Source of the DNA: Apostichopus japonicus
Taxonomy: Eukaryota; Echinodermata; Holothuroidea; Aspidochirotida; Stichopodidae
Reading direction: 5' to 3'
Length of the DNA: 64,000 bases
Assembly (NCBI RefSeq): GCF_037975245.1
Contig: NC_092561.1
Span: forward strand, 8,120,001 to 8,184,000
This document shows positions 31,205 to 50,400 of the stretch, in pieces. Numbering within the stretch: the stretch's first letter is position 1; each line of letters opens with the position of its first letter. The notes under the pieces are model-generated. The model was not told the DNA's origin and searched no databases. It saw only the letters and a list, made by a program, of their open reading frames with translations. Both the position numbers and the translations under genes were made by a program.

Positions 31205-32545
31205 CAGTGGCGGAGATTTCTTGTCAGAAGTGGGGGGGGGGGGTTGCAGGCCATTGATGCAATAAAAATTCATAACTGCTGGCTCACCATCTAAGTGGAG
31301 CGCCACCATAAGTTGGCACGAAGTGCACAAGAATTTTTTTGGCAAATATTGCCTCCCAGATTGCAGTAAATGGCACTGCCCAGGCCTTGAAAAGCTGCAT
31401 TTAACCAGGGCGTATGCAGGATTTTCTAACCCGGGGGCTCGTATTACTATCTAAGCGGAGCGCCACCATTAGTTGGCGCGCAGCGTACAAGGAAATTTCT
31501 GGTTTTGGTACCCCCAGATCACCGGAAATGGCACTTCTCGGGCTTGAAACTGACAAACCATATGTACACTTTTGCCTGAGAACCAAGTTTTTTTCCAAAT
31601 ACTTTTTTTTCTCATCTATAACCTTTTTGAAGATTGTCACCAGTCACACATCATGTTCGACTTCATCACATATCCTGTGGATCATTGCTTTTGTAGGTGA
31701 TTCTTCATCGCGGCCCACAACATCCGTCAGCCCCACTGTTCAGAATTTGAAAATTCACAATTCTCGTGAATAAATTCACTTCAAAACATACCCATGATGT
31801 TGCACAAAATATCATCTTTGGACAACCGTTATAGAAAAACCTCCTTCAAACCCTAACAGACGCGTCAAAATTGCACGAGTATGATGAAATATGATGAAGA
31901 ATGTTGGTTAGGGAATTTTCGAAAATTCAGACGGCTACTAAAAAATTTCGTTGAAGGAAATAAATATTTACCAGATATTTCCGAAACCGAACACTACACA
32001 CATCGACAGTTTTGAGTTATGATGTGATATCTGCTGTTTGCTTTACAAATTGGAATAATTTGTCACTGTTCCTCTTTCTCTTCCCGTTTTCTTGCCGTAT
32101 TTTCTACTCCATCCTTTTCTCTCTTTCTTCTTTTTTCTTTTCCTTCCTTCACCTCGTTGAAGTTGGCAAGTGTATACAGCTCCAAAGCTATTCAACAGCA
32201 ACAAAACGTTATTTTGTGTATGTCTGTTGTGGGGTGAAGTTAGCGCTATGAGCTACAAGTTCCAATGCGCAAGGTGGGGGAAAGGGGCTAGAAATAATGT
32301 GTGGGTCAATTCTAACTCTGTTTTCGGTCGTTAATTGTTGATGTAGCCTAACAGGTAAAAGGTTGAAATGACTTTAACAATTTCAAATTTAATAATTTGA
32401 TTTATTATGCCATTTGGAGCACATAACATAGGCTATAACAGAACATTACTGGCAAAAACTAGGGGGGTTGATTGTGTTGGCCAACCCCCCTCCTCAAAAA
32501 GTGGGGGGTTAAAACCCCCCAACCCCCCCTGTTTCTCCGCCACTG
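31205..32545. mobile_element. hAT-type non-autonomous element, family H3, 1.34 kb
   Basis: The ends CAGTGGCGGAGA and TCTCCGCCACTG are flanked by an exact 8-bp duplication GCGTCTAA (31,197-31,204 and 32,546-32,553). Near the left end are two diverged head-to-tail copies (about 31,285-31,375 and 31,445-31,550) of the core CTAAGCGGAGCGCCACCAT...CGTACAAG found in H1 and H2. The second follows an internal start-like GGGCGTATGCAGGATTT. No transposase frame is visible, so it depends on another element. Confidence 0.85.
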
Positions 32546-32553
32546 GCGTCTAA

Positions 32554-33280
32554 TTACATTGAGCACACGTACGCATATACATGCACAGGAAGCCTTGTAC
32601 ACGCTGTAGCGGTCGCACAACGATGTGTTGAATAGTATTGAGTCAAGAAGGGCCCCCCCCCCATATCCACAGGTTCAAAGGTTATGACAAAACTTTTGCA
32701 AACAAAGCTGCTTAGATGGCGCTATCATTGTTTGCATATAACGGTAAACTTTAAGAAATGTGATAGCGCCGCCGATTTCTTGTCCTAGGTAAATGTGTAA
32801 AAATGACATTGTAAACATGTTATTTCATGCCATAAACCTCACTCTGAACTGTACCGCATACCTAATTTAATTGTGTATGTCGTCTGATTAACTGACCTTT
32901 AGAATGGTCTTTATTGTGAGACTAAGGAGTCCAGCCGCTTCAATTGATGAGCCTGAGATGCTTGTGAGGTCATATCGAAAACAGAAATGATACAGGAGCC
33001 CTATAACTGGACTAAAACACCCTTTTCCTTAACATTATGCAATGTATAAAAATTTATGAAAACCAATACGAGGATATTAAAGGCAAAATACTTTCAAAGG
33101 TTAAGAGGGAAAGATGAATGACTGCATAGTAATTAATAAAACATTTGAGAGAATGAAACACAAAAAAACCTTTTTTTCCCCTTTTTTTTCAATTTCTCTT
33201 TTTAATCCAAACCCATGCAAAACAATATAAGCATTAGCATATACTTAATATACACTCACGTTCGCTTAATTGAATCCTTA

Positions 33281-33355
<75 letters not shown>

Positions 33356-33644
33356 ACCGTTCCTCTTTAACCCCTGCCTTTGTTGATTTCATTTGTTATT
33401 GGTTGTAATGAAATTGCCTAATTAGTCGATTCCTCTGCGTAGAGAAATTAACACTGACCAAACCATTGGTACATCTTTCAAAAAATGCATCAGTTGATTT
33501 TTTTTTTTACAGTTCGGTAGTATCTTAAATAGAGTATTATTAAGAAACTAAATTCAGTCTAAAGTACTTGACATGTGTGCTACGTCAATAAATAAATAAA
33601 ATTACAAGTAAAACGTGACTCATGCGAAGTGGTTAATACAAATG

Positions 33645-33704
<60 letters not shown>

Positions 33705-33713
33705 TTTATTTTC

Positions 33714-33747
<34 letters not shown>

Positions 33748-33811
33748 CTCGATTTGTTTTGTGATTCCGTCAATATGACATGTATTCCAGGACCACTGTC
33801 TGTTACCATCT
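32554..33811. other. Downstream region of methyltransferase A with AT microsatellites
   Basis: No gene is seen. It includes (AT)n at 33,285-33,351 and again at 33,653-33,745. A minus-strand AATAAA (complement at 33,705-33,710), about 100 nt past the stop of methyltransferase A, is a likely polyadenylation signal. Confidence 0.55.
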
Positions 33812-40254
<6,443 letters not shown>

Positions 40255-40840
40255 TCCGTATAGCGGAGGAGTGAACTCCTAATGCGAAGTATAACGATGA
40301 CAAGGGTAAAGTGATTGCAGCCTACACTGGCAAGAGATACACGATGCACAATGCATAATATAGTACAGTACACAATGCACCCTTCTAAAACTAAACGTCT
40401 AATGCGTTCATGCTTCAAAGTTAAAAAATCAGTAATATACAACAAATACAACCATTGAATATAGTATTAAGGATATACCAACCATCATTTATGGCTTTGG
40501 AGAGGCACGGTTGAATTAATGCGTCGTAAAAAAAAAGGGTACGGGAATGGGTAGGTAGGAAAGAACTGAGTTCATTCAACCGAAATAATACGGTATATAT
40601 AAATCGTACATTATAGTACTACATGAAATCGTTATCGTTAGGAACTCCCTGCAGGCTGCCCATTATATAATATTATAATACGGTACGGTATTGATATACC
40701 GAGCTGCCCCCTTAGGCGTGAAATTCGATACCTGTTACCTGATATTTGAATGATTTGTATGACCCTTGCAGTATTAGCCTATACTTTCATGCATGAAAAC
40801 ATGTTATTTCTACATGCCGGTATAGTTATATCTGTGTGCC

Positions 40841-40888
<48 letters not shown>

Positions 40889-42048
40889 TGTTCAAAATTC
40901 AGATTCGATATATATTATAACAGACTCGTATTCTTCGACAATTTTAATCTTCTAAATAGCCGCATGATAACGCACTTCAGTCAACTATCTGTCCAGAGTC
41001 ATCGAGGATACCTTTAAAGAACGGGTCAATCGCGCTAAGAAATCCACAGGTTAATTGAAACTGTGACAATGCAGTCTGTTTACAACGGCGTCGACTGTGA
41101 CCTTGCTAAAATGACCATGAACAAAACAGATACCACTTCTCGCTTTACCTACGTGACCAACATCAATTCACTGAAGGTAGTAAAGCTTAAGAAATTGCCA
41201 AATTCAGTTGACAAAGTTGTCATATTGTGTATTTGTTAGAATTTCGTTGCGTTTGACCCTCCATCAAAGCTTAGAAGCCGTCACGGTCACCTAGCCATGT
41301 GTGTCGTCACGGCTACGATAAATTGAAAACTGATCCACCCTACGATTAAAGCAAGCTAAATGCTCAATAAATCGAAAAATATGGATTTATCAGTGGAAAA
41401 CCCATGTTTATCGCTCATAAACATGGTGTTTCGGTCGATACACATGGTTTATCTATGAAAATCCATGTTTGCGATAATCCATGTTTTTTTTTCACGTGAT
41501 AAACATGGTTTATCTGTCGAAAAAACATAGTTGATCGCCGATAAACCATGTTTATCGGTCGAAAAACATTTTTTGATTTGATTTGATTTTCTCAAGAAAG
41601 TTTGTTTGATAACATTACATATCTTCTGTTAAAATAGCTCAATTAAGCAGGAACTTATCTTTTTTAGTCAAACTCTCCATCAATTCTTTCTCTAAATGTA
41701 TTACTTTTCATGTTCATTTCTGGTTTTTAAGTCTGCGTACCATCTGTTTTCACCGAAATTCTATAATGACTAATTTTGTAAGTTCTTTAAGTCAACGGAC
41801 ATGATACGTGCCCGTAGGTATAGCTATCTGATTATTTCCATCACAACTAACGTGACCACATAATATAAGACACAACATGTAAAGCTACACGGGAAGACAT
41901 TAACAATGTCATGATTGAACCCATTCTTACTGTATAACGACGACGCCATTGAAGAGCATAAAATGAACTTGCCATTTACCAAAGCCTACTTATTAATCAA
42001 ATACTCAAGGTAAGGAAACATTCTCTTCAATAACCAGAATGCAAAATG
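40255..42048. other. Intergenic between methyltransferases A and B, left part
   Basis: This is the upstream (promoter) side of methyltransferase A. It has an (AT)n tract at about 40,842-40,886 and, at 41,374-41,572, a block of inverted and direct copies of AAACCATGTTTATCGGTCGA-like units. No other gene is seen. Confidence 0.5.
41374..41572. repeat. Short repeats of ATAAACATGG type in both orientations
   Basis: About eight copies of an 18-25 bp motif (CATGTTTATCG.TCGAAAA and its complement) lie in alternating orientation. The block can fold into several small hairpins. The ends of any mobile unit are not clear. Confidence 0.65.
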
Positions 42049-45000
42049 CATAGGAGATTTGACCTCACAAGCAATAGGATTCTTGTACTCAATATGTTTA
42101 ATCCATTTACCATATTTGAAAAGTAACCATGATTTCTACCCATGAGAAATCATGGTTTGAAGGTTTTCAGGCCTCGACAAATATTTTTAAAAGTACTCGC
42201 TATTTGGCGACCGTGGCTAAAAATCTACTCGCCAAATTTTCACTCGCCAGTAGGCCTATGATTGTTGGTCAAGTCTCCAAAGTACAGATCTGCACATCAA
42301 TACTTTCTATGAACAGAGGTTAGGCAGTGAGGCAGATACATGGTGCTACGTATAATTTCGCATTGGAAAGGCATGTTTCTTTGCAGTATGAAATTTAAAC
42401 TTTAAACAATAAAAATCTGAGGTTGTAAGAACATCTATCTTCCAAAATTCCTTGCAGCAACAACAGCAAGTTTGTCTCCAAACTCCATCAATTGTTCGAT
42501 ACTTTGCGAATTATGACTGATAGCCAGTAAGAAAATGCCTTAATTAATAAAGAAATAATTAAGGAGATGTTTTGCCATTGGTTTTCTGACTGGTATTATT
42601 CACGTTGTTGTGTTAACGAACCCTATTCTTCCCAACCGTTGCTTGCCTAGACAACATAAACTTGTTCACAGCCTAGCCAGGTTTGTTCAAGTTGTCCCAT
42701 AATCATAAACGTGACGAAAGTCGAACGTTACTTGTAAGGCCTATAGCTATGATGCAACTGGTGAGAGTGACTACACAAATTGAGATCAACAGCCGATGCA
42801 GACAAAAGCTTGTGAACTCACTGCCAAACTAAAACCGTTTTACACAATTATTTCGCATTGAGATTGGTCATAGTAAAAAATCTATCTAGACGAACTGTTA
42901 AGTTTCATAAACGCTGCCTGGTCACAGCGAAAGTATACATCCAACCTGAAATAATCTGGTCATTGGTCGTTGAAGCGTACACACGTACTTTTCGGAGCTC
43001 TTTAAATTCGTTCATTTCTGGGATCGTTTTTTCATCAAAACAACTTGTGATTCGTTTTGTTGTTTATTTGGAGTTTTTTATTTTCTGTTCCTGTCATTCT
43101 GCATGTTTTTGTGTTCCATCTGTGCTGTTTTTGTCTTGCTTCAGTGCTGTCCGTGGTTTTAGGTCTGAAGAGCCTAAGCTGCCAATCGTGAGTATCGATT
43201 TTCAGAGTTCGCAGGTTTTTCTGTGCCTTAGTGTATTCCTTATTTATTGTCTGTTCCTGTCATTCTGCATGTTTTTGTGTTAAATCTGTGCTGTTGTTTT
43301 TTTGTCTTGTTTCAGTGCTGTCCGTGGTGTAAGGTCAGTGTATCCTATCGTTCAGTGTATAGTCTCTGTTAAGCCCAAGCTGCTCATCGTGAGTATCGAC
43401 TTTCTGGGTTCGCGGGTTTTTCTTTGACTTAGTCACGGTTTTCGTTATGGCTGTGTCCTGATCGTTTAGTCTGCTGTGACGAGTGTAATATGTGAATCGA
43501 GTTTGAGGTTTCTGGCTTGGAATGTGATTTTATTTCAGCGTCTAGTAAGGCTATTGTGTTTGTTTGCGATAAGTGTGTGAAGTTTAAGGAATTAGAGGAG
43601 CTAATGTTGTTGATTTGACGGGTCTAGGAAAACTAGGAACTAGTGATCATGATATACTAGCTTTTGATGTTGTTTGCAAAGTCGTAAATTCTGTTAGCAA
43701 TGAAAAAGTCCCTGATTTTGCGAGATCAGATACAGAGGCAATTGAAACTTTACTAAAGGGTACAGATTGGATTAATTTTTTTAGAGATATGAGTGCTTAT
43801 CAGTCTTGGATTTGTTTAGCTGATAAATTAAAGGTCATTATGGAAAATCATGTTCCGTGGAAGAATCGTCGTCGTAAAAGCAGTATGCCTCACTGGATGA
43901 ATAAGAAAGTTAGATGTGCAATTAGGCAAAAACGTACAATGTGGAAGTTGTTTAGGAGGACTAAATCTGAATCTCTTTTGGCCAAGTTTAAAATTCATCA
44001 GCAGAAGGTAGAATGCTTAGTCTCTGATGCAAAATTGAATTTCGAAAATAGCATTGCATGAAAAATTAAGGATAACCCAAAGGCCTTCTTTTCTTATGTC
44101 AGGTCAAAGCAGAAAGTTAAAGATTCAATTGTTTCTCTTGGGGCATCACATGCTGATAATATAGTTACTGATAGTCAGGATCTTGCAGATCTTTTGAACA
44201 ACTATTTTGTGTCGGTTTTTACAAGGGAAGATATGAGTAGTATTCCAGATTTTCAGGGGAACAGTGATAGGCCTAAACTGGATACGGTCTTACTTTAGGA
44301 TGAGGTTATCTTAAAGGAGCTGCTTCGTCTAAATGGTTCTAAAGCTTCTGGACCGGATGCAGTCCATCCGTATTTGTTGAAGACTTTTGCACACCATTTA
44401 TGTGTTCCACTCTCATTGGTTTTATGTAAATTCATGAATGAAGGTTTATTCCTAAGGACTGGAGATGTGCTAATATTACCCCAATTTTCAAGAAGGGTGA
44501 TAAGTCTAAGCCCTGTAATTATAGGCCCGTTAGTCTCACTAGTGTTGTTTGTAAGGTCATGGAGTCTATTGGTAAAAGTCTATGGTCTGCCACTTCAGCA
44601 GTCAGTCTTTGATCAGAGAGTCTCAACATGGTTTTTGTCAAAAAAAGTCTTGTCTCACTAATATCCTTGAGATTACGGAAGATGTAACAAGCTCACTAAA
44701 TAGACAGAAGTCTGTAGATGTTGTGTTCCTGGATTTCCAGAAGGCCTTTGATAAAGTTCCCCACAAGCGTCTTTTACTTAGGCTGAAGAGTATGGGTGTC
44801 AATGGGAATTTACTGTCTTGGATCGAGAATTGGCTTGGTATAATAGGAAACAGAGGGTGGTGATTAAAGGCTGTGCTTCTTTTTGGCAGGACGTTACTAG
44901 TGGGGTTCCACAAGGGTCTGTATTGGGTCCCTTGTTGTTTGTTGCCTATATAAATGACATCGACGGAGATATTCTGTGTACAGCTAAGAAGTTTGCTGAT

Positions 45001-46817
45001 GACACCAAATTGTATTCTGAGGTCTCTTCCAAAAGCGATTCTGAGAAGTTTCAAACGGATTTGGATAAGGTTTTTTCCTGGTCCCAGGGGTGGCAAATGC
45101 TTTTTAATATTGATAAATGCAAGGTAATGCACATTGGTAGTAGTAACCAAAATTTTACATACAATCTTAATGGTGTGGAGTTACAGGAGGTCTCTGTTGA
45201 AAGAGACCTAGGTATCTACATTGACTCATCTCTGCAACCTTCTAAGCATTGTCTTGAAGCTGCTAAAAGAGGTAATAGGGTTTTTAGGTATGATCAAGAG
45301 GAACTTCAGTTTTCTGAAAGAGGACATCGTAGTTAGGCTTTATAAGCAGTTGGTTAGGCCTCATCTGGAGTATGCTGTGCAGGCTTGGAGCCCATATTTT
45401 GCTACGGATAAGGAAGTAATTGAAAAGGTCCAGAGGAGGGCTACTAGGATGATTAGTTCCTCAAAGAGTGTTCCTTATAATAGGCGGTTACAACTTTTGA
45501 ATCTCACCACACTGGAGCTTAGAAGGTTACGTGGGGACTTGATCCAGGTTTTCAAGATTGTGTATGGTTTCGACAATTTATCCTTTACCGACTTTTTCAT
45601 GTTGCTAACAGTAGTTGTACCAGAGGTCATTGTCTTAAACTCCAAAAGTCACATAGTAGGATTAATATTCGGCATAACTTTTTTACTAATAGGGTTGTGA
45701 ATGAGTGGAATGGTTTGCCTGAGAACGTTGTACTTGCAAGTAGTGTCAATGGGTTTAAGAATGCTTTGGACAAGCACTTTAAGCATTGTAATCGGGTCTG
45801 AGTGTTTGTGTCTTCAGTTTTTTCTCTCTCTATAGGGTCCTTGATGGGGACTTAAGTGTCCCTCCTGATCCTTTTTTTCTACTAAACTAAACTAAATACG
45901 ACGGAAAACGTCAAATAGAACCGTTGTACTACAAAGTACACCTTTCTGCACGCAAAATAAGGCTTCCGAGCGGCAGTTTGAAGCCAATGCAAATATGCAT
46001 CCGTAGAATCTAAAACTGAAAACAGTCTTAGTTTGGCAGTGAGTTCACAAGCTTGTGTCTGGATCGGCTGTTGATCTCAATTTGTGTAGTCACTTCCACC
46101 AGTTTCAGCGTAGCTAGGCCTTAAAAGTAACGTTCGACTTTCGTCACGTGTATGATTATGGGACAACTTGAACAAACCTGGCTAGGCCTGCGAGCAATTT
46201 TATGTTGTCTAGGCCAGCAACGGTTGGGTAGAATAGGGTTCGTTAACACAACAACGTGAATAATACTTCAGAATACCAATACACTTAAGATGGCAAAACA
46301 TCTACTTAATTATTTCTTAAGGCATTTTCCTAATGGCTATCAGTCATAATTTGCAAAGTGTAGAACAACTTAAGGAGTTTTGAGACAAGTTTGCTGTTGT
46401 TGCTGCTAGGATTTTTGGAAGATAGATGCTCTTACAACCTCAGATTTTCATTGTTTCAAGTTTAAATTTCATACTGCAAAGGAACATGACATTCCAATGC
46501 GCAATTACGTAGAACAATGTATCTACCTAACTGCTTAACCTTTGTTCATATAAAGTATTGATGTTGCAGATCTGTACTTTGGAGACTTGACCAACAATCA
46601 TAGGCCTAGTGGCGAGTGGAATTTGGCGAGTAGATTTTTAGCCACGATCGCCAAATAGCAAGTCCTTTTAAAAATATTTGTCGTGGCCTGAAAACTTTCA
46701 AAACATGGTTTCTCATGGGTAGAAATCATGCATACTTTTCATAGGCCTACATGGTATATGGATTTGCCATTTTGAGTACAAGAATCCTATTTGCTTGTGA
46801 GGTCAAATCTCCTATAG
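42049..46817. mobile_element. Foldback element with ~0.8-kb inverted arms, containing a LINE
   Basis: The left arm (42,049-42,843) and right arm (about 46,020-46,817) are inverted copies colinear over about 800 bp. Shared blocks include AGGAGATTTGACCTCACAAG, CTACTCGCCAAATTTTCACT (left) and AAAGTACAGATCTGCA, GGTTTGTTCAAGTTGTCCCA and TTGAGATCAACAGCCGAT. A further short match (AGAATGCAAAATGCAT) just outside both arms suggests the repeat once extended farther. The loop contains the LINE at 43,084-45,895 plus about 125-240 bp on either side. No transposase gene was found, so the class is unknown. It sits between the divergent methyltransferases A and B. Confidence 0.8.
43084..45895 (+). mobile_element. 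CR1-like LINE with internal deletion and 5'-UTR tandem repeat
   Basis: From the 5' side: two tandem units of about 170-195 bp (both starting CTGTTCCTGTCATTCTGCAT) at 43,084-43,447; an ORF1-like start (VFVCDKCVKFKELEEL, about 43,555-43,600); then abruptly the end of the endonuclease (LGTSDHDILAFDV). Next come NPKAFFSYVRSKQK and the reverse transcriptase (VFLDFQKAFDKVPHK, DVTSGVPQGSVLGPLL, KKFADDTKLY, VRPHLEYAVQAW). The 3' end is CTACTAAACTAAACTAAA. Most of ORF1 and of the endonuclease is deleted and the rest is split by several stops and frame changes, so it is inactive. The same family left the fragment at 3,286-4,065. Confidence 0.85.
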
Positions 46818-47402
46818 GTCACCAGAGGTCAAACTCTGAAAAACGTTTTACATGATATCTAACGATGAAATCGTGGACACCTCTTATACTTGGTGTGTGA
46901 ATTCATAACTTTGAGTACAATACCCATATTGTTTTGGTGGAGGTGTGTATAACCACGTATAGTAGACTGACCTGTGTTTATCATGCCATAGTGGTATTGT
47001 AACAGCTAGTTCTGGTTATACTAGCACGCAGAAGTCTAGTGCATTGAACCTGAATGCATTTTGCATTCTGATTCTATACCAGGTCCTTCATTTACCTTTT
47101 CCGGCCAGTTATTGTTTCGTCAAGGACCCCCATAGGTCAAGATGGTATTTGCTGGTGTTGTTTTTATGTTATGCTTTGAAAGGTTTCCACGCATTGTCGT
47201 GTCCATGCGATCAATGTCAGCGTTTAGTTCACAAATCACAAATCATGGATGCCCTTTGACCAGTGTTGCGAAAATCCTAAATTCAAGGACCTAAATAATC
47301 ATATTGAAAGGTGACCACTATAACCGACCTTAGCAGTTTGCCGTTTGTCCTTTATTTGCCCTTTATTCCACCATTTGTAGTGTCGACTCATTAGTACGTG
47401 AG

Positions 47403-50400
47403 ATGGGAGACCTACTTTTTGAAGATGCCGAAACGGCAAGAAGTTATCAAGATTACCGTCCAAATTATAGTGGTCTTGGCATCGAAAAGGAAGTGCTTTC
47501 GTTCATGGGGCAGGCCTATGAGCAGCCTGGGGTGAGTGTAGAATACGTATAACACATCAAAATATACGTAAAAACAGTTTGCCTCTTTTTTTGTTTTTTT
47601 GTTGTTGTTGCAGGAATTGTAGACACTTCCATCTTCCAGGAGGAAGTTTTGATTATTACAAATTTCCGTTGGTATCCTTTCAAGCTCGATTCGATGCAAA
47701 TAGCATACCTCTCTACCAAGTTTGACGTATACAGTGACAGTTTTACCGTTCCACATACAACGGTACTGATATATAGGCCTATATACCGGGACTATATATA
47801 ATATATACGGCAATATGGTATTGCCTACGTGTTAGACAAAGGATGACGGTTTATTGCGTTACAACACGGGTCAGTCATAATCAGTTGTGGGTAAACAATT
47901 TCATGTCAAGATTTGGTTGGGGTACATTACTGATTTGGAATGCACTCTTGGTAAATCCACTTACATTGACAACAAAAACATTAAAATACTTCAATGTATA
48001 GCATAGTACTTTTCACTGAATGAAAATTACGGAATAGGAAACCCCATTGGTTCAGATTTGGAGTTTCGAAATAGCATAAGTGAAATTTCATTGCAAAATA
48101 AAGTTCAATTAAATGTTGAATTTTCTTTAAATGAGCTCACGTTGAGCTCCTGATATAATCTTCTCGTTGCTTTCATGAAACTTACTTTTTGGTATGTTTG
48201 TCCTTACTGTCAATGCTACCTGTAGTTGAAATTTCATCAAAATGGAATTCTTATTAAGAAACAATATTACGTCTTTGGATAAACCATTGAATATTGAATA
48301 GAAAACCCAAACATTTTCAGCTCAATGATCAGCCCGGCTTATAACACTATTCAGATGATTACTGTTTGCCAGATGCAGTTATAAAACAACACTAACTTTA
48401 AAGAGATACATTTCTTTGCATTAAGATATATGTCTTTAAACGTGTAAAAGAAAGAGATGGTACACTGTTCAGATAATTGCTGTTTGCCAGATGTAGTTAT
48501 AAAACAACACTAATTTTAAAGAGTTACATTTCTTAGCAAAAAGATATATTTCTTTTAACATATAAAATGAAGCGATGGTACATTTCACCATCCAAACTTC
48601 TAGGCATTGTGTTTTGCTTTTCGTTTTCTTTAGAATGTTGATACAATTGCACTAGACATTGGATGCGGTACTGGTCAACTAACGAGGGCTCTCGCACCAC
48701 TCTTCAAAAAGATGATAGGAATTGATCGCAGTAAATCACAGATCGATGTAGCAAAGGGAGTAACCAAGGAGAAAAATATCGAATATTTGTAAGTTTTCAA
48801 ATTCATTAATAAAAAGGAGTATTACGGTGGAAGAGGATGTGTCACTTTTACTGAAGAGAAAAGTATTTTACAAATGTTATAAGATATATTTATTTCAACG
48901 TATACTATCTTTTACCCGATATTCCATTCCTTACTCCAGGGAAGTGGATGATACTTAGTAGTCGTTGGAGTCATAATGGCAGATGTTCGTCAAAAGCGTT
49001 TCACATTTTTAATTCTTAGTTCACGTGACATAATGACATCCCTCATTAACTCGGCTCTCAGACTTAAAACAAAAGTGTACGTCCACGATATATAGAAAAT
49101 GCTATTAGGAAAGTGGTGTTGTTCTTATTATGCAGAATGCAGGCTATTTTCCATGCAAGTTTGTTAAAGTCTCAGTATACGTGTTTGCTAATGAATTTCG
49201 AAAAACAAACTTCCGAAGCAGATTCAATGTTCCTTATTGTAAATGCACTCTGACCAGGTGGGTTTAATGGAAAAAAGCTGTCGTAATCGGAAAAAAAAAG
49301 AAATTAATTTTCTGTTGTCATTATGCCGCGAATGAGTTACCGTAAAATCACTGCGACCACCCACATCAGCATGTTCATTACACACATGTTACCTATGTAT
49401 ACCCGTATCGTCCACTTTTTCTACTAAATTCCACGGGGGAAAGTCTGAAAACACCTGTGTTATCATTGCAATTTGCGGATATGACACAATTTCGCAAGCT
49501 ACATCGGTAAGACCGAAAAGATACTATTCAAGCGCAAGGACCTCACACAAGCTAGCAAAAAAGTGAAAGTAGTCCTAGGCTTAATTGTCGTACAAAAAAC
49601 ACAGAGAGATTTGATTGGCGCATGATCTGTTGGGCGGGGCTTGCAAATTTTGATTGAAATTTGTAGAATCTACGGACTCGTTAATAAATCTGACGAAGTT
49701 TATTCAGCTCAAAATGTTGAACGACCGACAACTCAATACAAATAATGAATATTGATATAGAAATTGCATAAAACGGTGTCATTTTCACTGAGCTTTTAGT
49801 GTAGTAAGTTGGAAAGGTCGAAGTTTAAATTTGGTAAACACCTACTGAGACTTTAACCAATGAACGTCATCCAACCGAATACACGGAGCTGCACGTGTGT
49901 GACATCATCAGTGTACTAATTCAGTGTAGTACATTTAAATATGATAATCTTGGGATTTTCTTTTCCCTCTCTTTCTTTCTTGTACTTTCATGGAAGCGGG
50001 ACTACCAGACTAAACAGTATGCCTTAAGAATGTGCAATATTTCAATATACAAACATTCTGTCATGGAAAAGGTCCCCATCTTGCACATGCATCCTTGAAT
50101 GTTCCTCTGTAATATATAGGCTCTGTACACGCCCTGTAATTCGGAGATATACATAAATTAAAGGTTGTGAAGACTCGCGCACAAAGAAACGTCTCATGCC
50201 GGTAATATGACCTAGTTTCGAATGAAGTGTAACAGAAGTGTTAGACACCACCATCGATCCCAGAAAATACACACACAGCGTGCTACCGTCGGTAATTAGA
50301 CACTAGTGTACAGTTAAAACACGCAGCTATGGTCAATACCCACAACACAGTGTACATAGCAGCGATGGACATCTCAGGTCTAGATAAAAGATAACAAGGT

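Noticed and set aside
31401-31773. Frames of 79 and 119 codons
   Set aside because: They fall inside the hAT-type element and its repeated core on both strands; no transposase motifs.
42858-43283. 141-codon frame rich in Phe, Cys and Leu
   Set aside because: It covers the duplicated 5' UTR units of the LINE and has no domain.
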